A stretch of 64,000 nucleotides of DNA, from assembly GCA_963834715.1 (NCBI GenBank), contig CAWIDE010000001.1, positions 186,001 through 250,000 of the forward strand, in the 5' to 3' direction. Each line of letters opens with the position of its first letter. Within the stretch, counting starts at the first letter, position 1. The DNA comes from CAVSUZ01 sp963834715 (lineage in GTDB: Bacteria; Pseudomonadota; Alphaproteobacteria; Acetobacterales; Acetobacteraceae). Under the pieces are notes generated by a model that saw nothing but the letters and a program-made list of their open reading frames with translations, was not told the origin of the DNA and searched no databases. Both the position numbers and the translations under genes were made by a program. Below, one piece after another: positions 51,865 to 59,540 of this stretch.

Positions 51865-53308
51865 ATGGACCCTAAGTTGGAACCGATCCCACGGCCACCG
51901 GGCCATCTCCTGACAGGCAATCTGCGCGATCTTGATGCCGGCCACCCCATGGAAAGTCTGATGGACCTGGCGCGCCAGTATGGACCTATCTACGAACTCG
52001 TGCTTCCAGGCCACGGCCGGCACGTCATCGTGTCGGGTCACGAGCTGGTCGATGAGCTGTGCGACGGCTCGCGCTTCGACAAGGTACTGTCGAGGGTTTG
52101 AAGGTCCTAGCTGAGTTCCCCGCTTACAAGGGGTTATTTACTTCCGAGACTTCAGATCCGAACTGGCGCAAGGCTCACAACGTGCTGCTGCCCGCGTTCA
52201 GTATGGACGCGATGCGTAATTATCATTCAGGCATGCTCGATATCGCGCTGCAGCTCGCGCAAAAGTGGGAGCGCCTGAACCCCGACGATCCAGTCGATGT
52301 GCCAGCCGACATGACACGGCTCACGCTCGATACGATTGCGCTCTGCGGCTTCAACTATCGGTTCAACTCCTTTTACCGCGATACGCCCCACCCCTTTGTG
52401 GTTGCCATGCTGGGCGCGCTCGCAGCGGCGCAAGCACGAGCCAGGGAGCTGCCCATCCAGAGCAAGCTGAATCCCAAGCCGACTCAAGAGCTACGGGCCA
52501 GTCAGCAGCTTATGGTGCAAACGGTGCAGCGTATTATCCAAGATAGGCGCGCATCGGGTACCGTGGGCACCGTCAACGACCTGCTCGACCGAATGCTGAC
52601 CGGGATCGATCGCCAATCGGGCGAGAAGCTCGATGACACCAACATCATCGCCCAATGCAACACTTTCCTGGTCGCGGGCCATGAGACGACCAGCGGCCTG
52701 CTGTCGTTCGCACTTTATACCCTGATCAAGATACCCTGATCAAGCACCCCGAGGTGCTGGCACGTGCCTACGACGAAGTGGACCGCGTGCTGGGAACCGA
52801 CTTGAGTGTTCTGCCAACTTACGCCCAGATCCATCAGGTGCCTTTCGTCGCGCAGATCCTCGACGAAACGCTCCGGCTCTGGCCCACGGCGCCGGTATTC
52901 ACGCGCCATCCCTACGAGGACACTGTCATCGCAGGGAAGTACAGGTTGGAGAAAGATACCGTCGCAACGATCCTTATCGGAATGCTGCACCGCGACACGC
53001 AAGTGTGGGGTGAGGATCCCGAGAGGTTCGACCCGGACCGCTTCAGCGTCGAGAACCGGGCCAAGATCCCGCCAAACGCCTACAAGCCTTTCGGAGATGG
53101 GCAGCGCGCTTGCATCGGCCGGCAGTTCGCCTTGCAGGAAGCCACGCTCGTGCTGTCCATGATCCTGCAGCGATTTGAGCTAATTGACTTCGCCAACTAT
53201 GAACTCAAGACCAAACAGACGCTAACCATCAAGCCTGACAACTTCCACATCAAGGTCAGGTTGCGTGGGGGCCGGACGGCAACGGCATCGTTGACAGCAC
53301 CATGTTAA
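51865..53308 (+). pseudogene. Cytochrome P450 (CYP102-like heme domain only), frameshifted copy
   Basis: Three frames together give a heme domain: DPKLEPIPRPPGHLLTGNLR to FDKV; then GLKVLAEFPAYKGLFTSETS to TFLVAGHETTSGLLSFALYT; then HPEVLARAYDEVDRVLGTDL to PFGDGQRACIGRQFALQ with the heme Cys. A one-base loss near 52,090 and a 14-bp tandem duplication (ATACCCTGATCAAG at 52,717-52,744) break it. It ends at the domain boundary (RTATASLTAPC), directly followed by the start of the small Cys-rich gene, so the whole reductase half is deleted compared with the second copy. Confidence 0.9.
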
Positions 53309-53409
53309 AGCACGTTCTGACCAGCGAAGCCGTTTTGTTGCTCTTGATTTCTGGGGCGATGGCACAGATGCAGCCCGGCGCAGCGGAGGCCGCCAGAGCA
53401 TGCAGACCA
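53302..53409 (+). pseudogene. Cys-rich exported protein, 5' remnant (first cassette)
   Basis: MLKHVLTSEAVLLLLISGAM then AQMQPGAAEAARACRP matches the first 36 or so residues of the intact gene at 57,595. It then runs into a transposase fragment. Second member of the duplicated P450 cassette. Confidence 0.7.
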
Positions 53410-53456
53410 AAGGCGGCGGCCTGGTTCGCTCGGGAGACGAACGCGATCCCACCGAA

Positions 53457-53667
53457 GGGTTCCGGTTCGTGAGCGACCACCAGGCAGACTACCCGATCGC
53501 CGCCATGTGCCGGCTGCTGGGTGTCTCTCCCTGCGGCCACTGCGCATGGCGTCAGCCGTCGCGGCGGGCACAATCCGCTGCGGCATTGATCGCGCAGATC
53601 CGTGCCCCGCACGAGGCCTCGCGCGGCACCTACGGAGCGCCGCGGGTTCATCTCGAGCTTAGCGGCA
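53457..53667 (+). mobile_element. IS3-family OrfB transposase remnant
   Basis: FRFVSDHQADYPIAAMCRLL, GVSPCGHCAWRQPSRRAQSA and APHEASRGTYGAPRVHLELS correspond to the N-terminal HTH_21 part of IS3 OrfB. It is fused after the Cys-rich gene remnant, and no DDE domain follows. Confidence 0.75.
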
Positions 53668-53698
53668 AAGGACTCCACTTCACCCGGCGCTTGCGTTC

Positions 53699-53848
53699 TA
53701 TGTCGGCCGTCGCTGCCGGCAGGCCTCGGTCCGTGACGTCGCTACGGAGCTGGACACAGTCAAGGCGCTGGAGATACAGTACATGCGCGCCAAGATCGAG
53801 GGTGCCGGCACCCAAAAGTTTTTGCTTGATAAGATCAGTGCGAGATGA
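53699..53848 (+). mobile_element. ISL3-family transposase remnant
   Basis: YVGRRCRQASVRDVATELDT then VKALEIQYMRAKIEGAGTQK resembles the ISL3 transposase segment just before its DDE core; three residues seem lost after ATEL. Stop at 53,846. The following 53,849-54,182 holds a degraded stretch with YYPWFGG and His/Trp-rich pieces in shifting frames; no gene supported. Confidence 0.55.
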
Positions 53849-54182
53849 TTTTGTAACCTCGTGTTATCGCAGCGAGCCTCGGGCACGCAACAGCGCCGGC
53901 CCTGGGCACGCCGCCTGGGCGGCGCCGTGCTCAGCGGCGCGAACCGGCGTCGGCCCGATTTCGTCCTCCCCCCAGCTGTATTATCCCTGGTTTGGGGGGC
54001 AGGATTTCGGCTGACCATCATTCCCATCGCGCTCGGCGTGTCCCCGTTCAGCAGCTCACTTTACGAACTGCGCCCGCGGCTCGTTATGATCACTGGGATG
54101 GCGATCTGCATCGCCGCGCTGGTCGTGCTGACCACTACAATGACTGGCGCCCCCGCACTCTTCCCGGCGTGATGATCGCATT

Positions 54183-54243
54183 GGTTACCTGTCGAGACTG
54201 ATGGCAATGCAACGGCCACAGAAGCAAAAGGAGGAGACGACAC
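54183..54243 (+). repeat. Duplicated P450 leader, copy 2
   Basis: Counterpart of 51,801-51,864. It ends AAAGGAGGAGACGACAC immediately before ATG 54,244, a strong ribosome site. Confidence 0.65.
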
Positions 54244-57200
54244 ATGGACCCCGTTCCTAAGTTGGAGCCGATCCCACGGCCACCGGGCCATCTCCTGATA
54301 GGCAACCTGCTCGATCTTGACGCCGGCCACCCGATGGAAAGTCTGATGGATCTGGCACGTCGGTACGGACCTATCTACGAACTCGTGATCCCAGGTCGCG
54401 GCTCTCGGATCGTTGTGTCGGGTTACGAGCTGGTCAACGAGCTGTGTGACGAATCCCGCTTCGATAAGGTGGTGGGACCAGGCTTGAAGGCGTTGGCCGA
54501 GGGTCCAGCCGGAGCAGGACTCTTTACCTCCGAAACCGCGGACCCCAACTGGCACAAGGCTCACAAAATCCTCCTGCCTGCGTTCAGTCTCGACGGGATG
54601 CGCGGCTGTTTCTCCCGGATGCTCGATATTGCCGTGCAGCTCATGAAGAAATGGGAGCGGCTGAATCCCGAGGATACCGTGGACGTGACGGCCGACACGA
54701 CGCGGTTGACGTTGGACACGATTGCCCTCTGCGGCTTCAACTACCGCTTCAATTCCTTCTATCGGGACACACCCCATCCGTTCGTCGTGGCCATGGTGGG
54801 CAGCCTCGAGGCGGCCCAAGCGAAAACGAGAGAACTGCCGATCCAGACTTTGCTGCATCCTCAGCGCGCGCAACAGCTTCACGCTGACCAGCAGACAGTG
54901 CTGCAAACAGTGCAGCGCCTTATTCAGGACCGTCGTAGCACCGGCGCGGTGGGCACCATAAACGATCTGCTTGACCGGATGCTAACGGGCATCGATCGTC
55001 AGTCCGGCGAGAAGCTCAACGACACCAACATCATGGCACAATGCATCACCTTCCTGGTCGCCGGCCACGAGACGACCAGCGGCCTGCTGTCGTTCGCACT
55101 TTATACCCTGATCAAGCACCCCGAGGTGCTGGCACGTGCCTACGACGAAGTGGACCGCGTGCTGGGAACCGACTTGAGTGTTCTCCCAACGTACGCCCAG
55201 ACACATCAGGTGTCTTATGTCGCGCAGATTCTCGACGAGACGCTGAGGATTTGGCCCACCGCGCCGGCTTTCACGCGCCACCCGTACGAGAACACCGTAA
55301 TCGGAGGAAAGTACCCGCTGCGAAAGGACGATATCGCACTGATCCCTGTCCCAATGCTGCACCGAGACAAGCATATTTGGGGCGAGAACCCCGAGCAGTT
55401 CGACCCGGACCACTTCAGCCCGGAAAACCGGAGCAAGATCCCGCCAAACGCGTACAAGCCCTTTGGCACTGGTCAGCGCGCCTGCATTGGCCGGCAGTTC
55501 GCGTTGCAGGAAGCCACGCTCGTGCTGTCCATGATCCTGCAGCGATTTAAGCTAATTGACTTCGCCAACTACCAACTCGAGACCAAACAGACGCTTACCG
55601 TCAAGCCTAACAACTTTCGTATCAAGGTCAGGTTGCGTGCTGGCCGGACGGCAACGGCACCGTTAACAGCACCACGCCCAACCAGCGCACCCCAGCCGGC
55701 TCCGGCGCCCGCCCCCAGCTCAGACGGCCACCAGACGCCCTTGCTCGTGCTGTTTGGCTCCGATCTGGGTACAGCCGAAGGCTTGGCCCATCGCATTGCC
55801 AATGATGCGAGGGATCGCGGGTTCATAGCGACGATCGGATCCCTTGACGAGCACGCCGGCGCGCTGCCCAAGGATGGCGGGTTGGTCGTCGTCACCGCGT
55901 CCTACAACGGCCAACCGCCAGGTAACGCCGCCAAATTCTGCCACTGGCTCCAGGATCCTGCATTACCCGCCGATGCATTTGCCGGGTTGGAATATAGCGT
56001 GTTTGGCTGCGGCAACCGGGACTGGGCAGCAACCTATCAGGCCATCCCGACGCTGATCGAAGCTCAGCTTGAGAAGCATGGTGCGAAGCCGATGTACAGG
56101 CGCGGCGAGGGCGATGCTCGGGGCGACTTCGATGGCGATTACCGTGCCTGGTACGCCGGGCTGTGGCAGTCTGTGACTGCGGCGCTTTGCCTGCCCGCTA
56201 GCGCTACCGAGACACAGCCCACGGGCCCGCGCTTCTCCGTCACCCTGGTCAACAGGCAGGCCACCAACCCGATCATTCGCTCATACAGTGCGGCAGCCAT
56301 GACGGTTCGGGCCAACCAAGAGTTGCAGCATCGGGATTGTGCGCGACCATCCATGCGTTCGACCCGCCACCTGGAGGTCACTCTTCCATCGGGGGTTACC
56401 TACTGCGCCGGCGACCACCTGGGCGTCGTCCCCCGTAACGGTCTCGAGCAGATCCGCCGGGTCCTGCTGCGGTTCGAGCTGGACCCGAGCCTATACATAA
56501 CTATCACGCCGCGCGCCAACGCGAGCACGCACCTGCCGGTCAATGAGCCCGTGCCGCTGCTGGGGATTCTGGCCACGCGGGTCGAGCTGCAGGACGTAGC
56601 CACACGCGCGCAGCTCGCGACGCTTGCTGAGCACACGCAGGATCCTGCTCAGCGTCGTACCCTTGCGGCGTTCGGTGGCGACGATGATTCGAGTCAGGCG
56701 TCGTATCGAGAGCAGGTATTCGCTGCGCGGAAGTCGATTTTGGATCTGCTCGACGAGTTCCCCTCCTGTGTACTCCCATTCGACGTCTTCCTCGATCTGT
56801 TGCCGCCGTTGCGGCCACGCTACTATTCGATCTCGTCCTCACCGCTGGCGACCGGAGATGCCTGCAGTCTTACTGTGGGAGTGGTAGAGGACCTGGCCAC
56901 CAGTGGACACGGCATGTTCCGGGGTGTCTGCTCGAACTACCTGGCTGCCCAGCCGGTTGGGGCCACGGTGTATGGTTTCATCCGCAAGCCTACCATTCCA
57001 TTTCGCCCGCCCGACAATCCGCATGTGCCGATGATCATGGTTGGACCCGGCACCGGGGTCGCCCCATTCCGCGGCTTGCTTCAGGAGCGTGCGGCGCTGA
57101 GGCAGAAGGGTGTGCCCGTGGGCGAGTCCATGCTCTTCTTTGGCTGTCGCGATCCGGTGCAGGATTTTCTCTACGAAGACGAGTTGCGGGGATTCGAGGC

Positions 57201-57543
57201 TGCAGGAGTCACGCGTCTCTTCCCTGTGTTCTCGCGCGAACCCGACAAACCCAAGACCTATGTCCAGCAGGCGATCCAGGCGAACAGCGATGACGTGTGG
57301 CGATTGCTGCAGCAGGACGCAATTGTGTTCGTCTGCGGGGAGGCCGCGCGGATGGCTCCAGATGTGCGGCAGGCATTTGTTGGGGTGTTCCGGGAGCACA
57401 CCGCTGCTGCAGAGGACGGGCAGACCTGGCTGGCCGGGCTGGTGGCGAACCATCGCTATCTTGAGGACATCTGGGGGTCTGCCCCGATGGTCGCCGACAG
57501 AAGCGCGAGTGATGTTGATATACGCGCCCGAACCGCGGCCTGA
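54244..57543 (+). CDS. Self-sufficient cytochrome P450-reductase fusion (CYP102/P450-BM3 type)
   Basis: 1,099 residues, near the 1,049 of P450-BM3. Heme domain (about 1-460): I-helix FLVAGHETTSGLLSFALYTL, ExxR in LDETLRIWP, heme loop PFGTGQRACIGRQFALQ with the ligand Cys. A Pro/Ala linker (about 478-495) precedes the FMN domain: LLVLFGSDLGTAEGLAHRIA, VVTASYNGQPPGNAAKFCHW and FGCGNRDWAATYQ. FAD/NADPH domain: RYYSISSSPLATGDACSLTV, MVGPGTGVAPFRGLLQERA, VFVCGEAARMAPDVRQAF and C-terminal YLEDIWG. Such enzymes hydroxylate fatty acids using NADPH with no separate partner. Followed by a small Cys-rich exported protein gene. The same cassette lies upstream in broken form. Confidence 0.96.
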   Translation: MDPVPKLEPIPRPPGHLLIGNLLDLDAGHPMESLMDLARRYGPIYELVIPGRGSRIVVSGYELVNELCDESRFDKVVGPGLKALAEGPAGAGLFTSETADPNWHKAHKILLPAFSLDGMRGCFSRMLDIAVQLMKKWERLNPEDTVDVTADTTRLTLDTIALCGFNYRFNSFYRDTPHPFVVAMVGSLEAAQAKTRELPIQTLLHPQRAQQLHADQQTVLQTVQRLIQDRRSTGAVGTINDLLDRMLTGIDRQSGEKLNDTNIMAQCITFLVAGHETTSGLLSFALYTLIKHPEVLARAYDEVDRVLGTDLSVLPTYAQTHQVSYVAQILDETLRIWPTAPAFTRHPYENTVIGGKYPLRKDDIALIPVPMLHRDKHIWGENPEQFDPDHFSPENRSKIPPNAYKPFGTGQRACIGRQFALQEATLVLSMILQRFKLIDFANYQLETKQTLTVKPNNFRIKVRLRAGRTATAPLTAPRPTSAPQPAPAPAPSSDGHQTPLLVLFGSDLGTAEGLAHRIANDARDRGFIATIGSLDEHAGALPKDGGLVVVTASYNGQPPGNAAKFCHWLQDPALPADAFAGLEYSVFGCGNRDWAATYQAIPTLIEAQLEKHGAKPMYRRGEGDARGDFDGDYRAWYAGLWQSVTAALCLPASATETQPTGPRFSVTLVNRQATNPIIRSYSAAAMTVRANQELQHRDCARPSMRSTRHLEVTLPSGVTYCAGDHLGVVPRNGLEQIRRVLLRFELDPSLYITITPRANASTHLPVNEPVPLLGILATRVELQDVATRAQLATLAEHTQDPAQRRTLAAFGGDDDSSQASYREQVFAARKSILDLLDEFPSCVLPFDVFLDLLPPLRPRYYSISSSPLATGDACSLTVGVVEDLATSGHGMFRGVCSNYLAAQPVGATVYGFIRKPTIPFRPPDNPHVPMIMVGPGTGVAPFRGLLQERAALRQKGVPVGESMLFFGCRDPVQDFLYEDELRGFEAAGVTRLFPVFSREPDKPKTYVQQAIQANSDDVWRLLQQDAIVFVCGEAARMAPDVRQAFVGVFREHTAAAEDGQTWLAGLVANHRYLEDIWGSAPMVADRSASDVDIRARTAA

Positions 57544-57594
57544 GGTTCTTCGCTGCGCACCGGTGATACGTCGAGTGTTAGGGAGGAGTATGCC

Positions 57595-57828
57595 ATGTTA
57601 AAGCACGTTCTGACCATCGCAGCCATTTTTTTGCTCTCGATTTCTGGGGCGATGGCACAGATGTCGCCCAGCGCAATGGCCGCCAGAGCTTGCAGACCTG
57701 ATATTGCGCGGCTCTGTGGTAACGTTGCACCGGGACAAGGCCGTATCAAAGCCTGCATGAAGGCACACATCCGGGAGCTCTCCGACCCCTGCAAAGAAGC
57801 GCTCTTCCAGGCTTGGCTGCGAGAGTGA
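57595..57828 (+). CDS. Small exported cysteine-rich (GLG1-repeat-like) protein
   Basis: 77 residues from ATG 57,595 (GGGAGGAG upstream). Signal peptide MLKHVLTIAAIFLLSISGAM, cut after AMAQ. The mature part ARACRPDIARLCGNVAPGQG, RIKACMKAHIRELSDPCKEA has four cysteines in the CxxD..C..C..C spacing of cysteine-rich GLG1-type repeats. A remnant of the same gene follows the first P450, so the two genes form a conserved pair. Function unknown. Confidence 0.75.
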   Translation: MLKHVLTIAAIFLLSISGAMAQMSPSAMAARACRPDIARLCGNVAPGQGRIKACMKAHIRELSDPCKEALFQAWLRE

Positions 57829-57997
57829 CGGACCGAACATAGCTGGCGCGTATCAAGCACCTCCAAGTGCGAAATTCGCTGTTTGGGTTAGAGATGAGTA
57901 GTCCTGGCGCGCTGCGACTAAAGCTAACATCCACGGATCACCCGAAGCCTGGATACAACCGACGCTCGAGCAGCTCAACAATTTTATCACGCTTTGG

Positions 57998-58579
57998 GTG
58001 ATCATAGATCCCTTCGCCGCGGTGCCGATGTTCATTGGCCTCACTGGGGGTTATGATGTTCACGTCCGGCGCAGGGTCGCAGTTGCCGCAATAGTTACAT
58101 CCTTCCTCGTTCTTGGTTTATTTATCGCTCTGGGCCAGATTATCATCGAGGCCATAGGAGTGTCGTTGCGCGATTTTCAAATTGCCGGCGGCCTTATTCT
58201 CTTCCTGTTTGCGGCGAACATGGTGATCGGTGAGCGGCAGGAAAGTCCGGAAGCATCATCCAATCCTACAAGGATGTCGGAGATCGCTATTTATCCTCTT
58301 GCGGTTCCGACTTTAGCCGGACCGGGCGCGATGCTCACAGTCATGCTGCTGACCGACAACTCGCGCTTCTCAATCTTGGACCAACTGTTGACGACTGCGA
58401 CGCTCGCCGTCGTCCTCATCATTACCCTCGCCATGCTGCTGGCCGCGGATCCAATCGCCCGCATAATCGGCCGACACGGCGCCAACGTGTTGAAGCGGAT
58501 CATGGGCATGGTTGTAGCCGCAGTAGCGGTTAAGATCGTGCTTGGGGGCATTTCCGCTTGGTTGCATCTGCCGGGTTAG
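57998..58579 (+). CDS. MarC-family integral membrane protein
   Basis: 193 residues from GTG 57,998. IIDPFAAVPMFIGLT near the start, four further hydrophobic spans (VAVAAIVTSFLVLGLFIAL, IAGGLILFLFAANMV, ATLAVVLIITLAMLLAA) and the motif IYPLAVPTLAGPGAMLTVML are family features. Coding similarity seems to reach upstream: QPTLEQLNNFITLW is encoded from about 57,953 but no ATG, GTG or TTG precedes it in frame. The start is therefore uncertain or was lost (ATA at 57,953). Transport role unproven in the family. Confidence 0.78.
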   Translation: MIIDPFAAVPMFIGLTGGYDVHVRRRVAVAAIVTSFLVLGLFIALGQIIIEAIGVSLRDFQIAGGLILFLFAANMVIGERQESPEASSNPTRMSEIAIYPLAVPTLAGPGAMLTVMLLTDNSRFSILDQLLTTATLAVVLIITLAMLLAADPIARIIGRHGANVLKRIMGMVVAAVAVKIVLGGISAWLHLPG

Positions 58580-58633
58580 CGGTTTCTGATAGTAAAGTGT
58601 GGGGTGCCGTCGTGCTGACACCGGCTTCGCCGG

Positions 58634-59245
58634 TTAACGCGAGCCCTCGCCGACCGAGGGCAAAGGTCCCGCGACGGGATTGTCATAGCAGATCTTGGTT
58701 TTGCCCTGACCGGCCTGAGTCGCAAAGGCAGTATGCGGTGGAACCCCTTTGCCCTCGAGCGATTCCCCCAGAGGGCAGTGACAGGTCGCGACTGGAACGC
58801 CGTTGATCGCTCCGGCGGGATCACAGGCGAAGCTAAAGCAGTTAACGAGCTTGTCGCCAAGATTGAGGTCTGCTCTGCAGATCTGAGGCGGCGCCAAGTT
58901 TTCTGGCGGTTTCTGCACCCAGCCAGTGATCGCCTGAGGGATCTGCAACCGAGGTGCATAGAGCGACCAGACTTGCCCCTGCTGCGACGTGCAGGACCCA
59001 TGCATGTTGCCACCGTTCAGATCGGCGATGGACGGTCCAGGGAGAATCGGGCAGGTGCAGTCATATTCTGGAAACCTCGCCTTCCCGCCGCCTATAACAT
59101 TGACCGTGATAAACCGCCGAGTCGCCTTGCAGGTCGAGGCCGCGCACAACGCGAACTGTCCCTGACAGATTTGGAAGTCGTGACCGGCGGCCATGGCACT
59201 GTTGCCCCCTTGCAGACAGGGCGTAACGACCACCAAGAGAGCCAA
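58634..59245 (-). CDS. Secreted cysteine-rich hypothetical protein
   Basis: About 203 residues from TTG 59,245 with a hydrophobic N-terminus (MALLVVVTPCLQGGNSAMAA). Many cysteines: DFQICQGQFALCAASTCKAT, FPEYDCTCPILPGPS, ICRADLNLGDKLVNCFSFAC, ATCHCPLGESLEG. Likely disulfide-bonded in the periplasm or outside. The frame extends upstream (RVAVGALLALLVV) without a standard start, so the N-terminus is uncertain. Family not recognised. Confidence 0.6.
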   Translation of the reverse strand: MALLVVVTPCLQGGNSAMAAGHDFQICQGQFALCAASTCKATRRFITVNVIGGGKARFPEYDCTCPILPGPSIADLNGGNMHGSCTSQQGQVWSLYAPRLQIPQAITGWVQKPPENLAPPQICRADLNLGDKLVNCFSFACDPAGAINGVPVATCHCPLGESLEGKGVPPHTAFATQAGQGKTKICYDNPVAGPLPSVGEGSR

Positions 59246-59540
59246 TAATGCTCCAACTGCGACGCGATAAGTGCGGATGCCGGTACTTGACTAAACGCTC
59301 GGGGAACATCGCAGTCATCGAGAGTCCTCCCGGAGGGAAAGCATAGGCTAGAACTGATCGCTTCGCAAGAACTGGTCGCGGGCTCGTAAGCGTGTCCCCG
59401 GTTAGCCTCTCCGGCTTGCGCGAAGCACGTTCGGGGTTGCTCGACCCCGACAGAGCGGTGTCGCATAGGCAGTTGCGTCCGCCGTCTGACTACGCAACGC
59501 TACTCGGCGCGATGAAATGTCCACCGACGAGGGTCTATCA

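Noticed and set aside
53861..54172. 103-codon frame before the second P450 as a membrane transporter
   Set aside because: Hydrophobic stretch only; alternative frames look like a degraded secreted protein, and no transporter motif is present.
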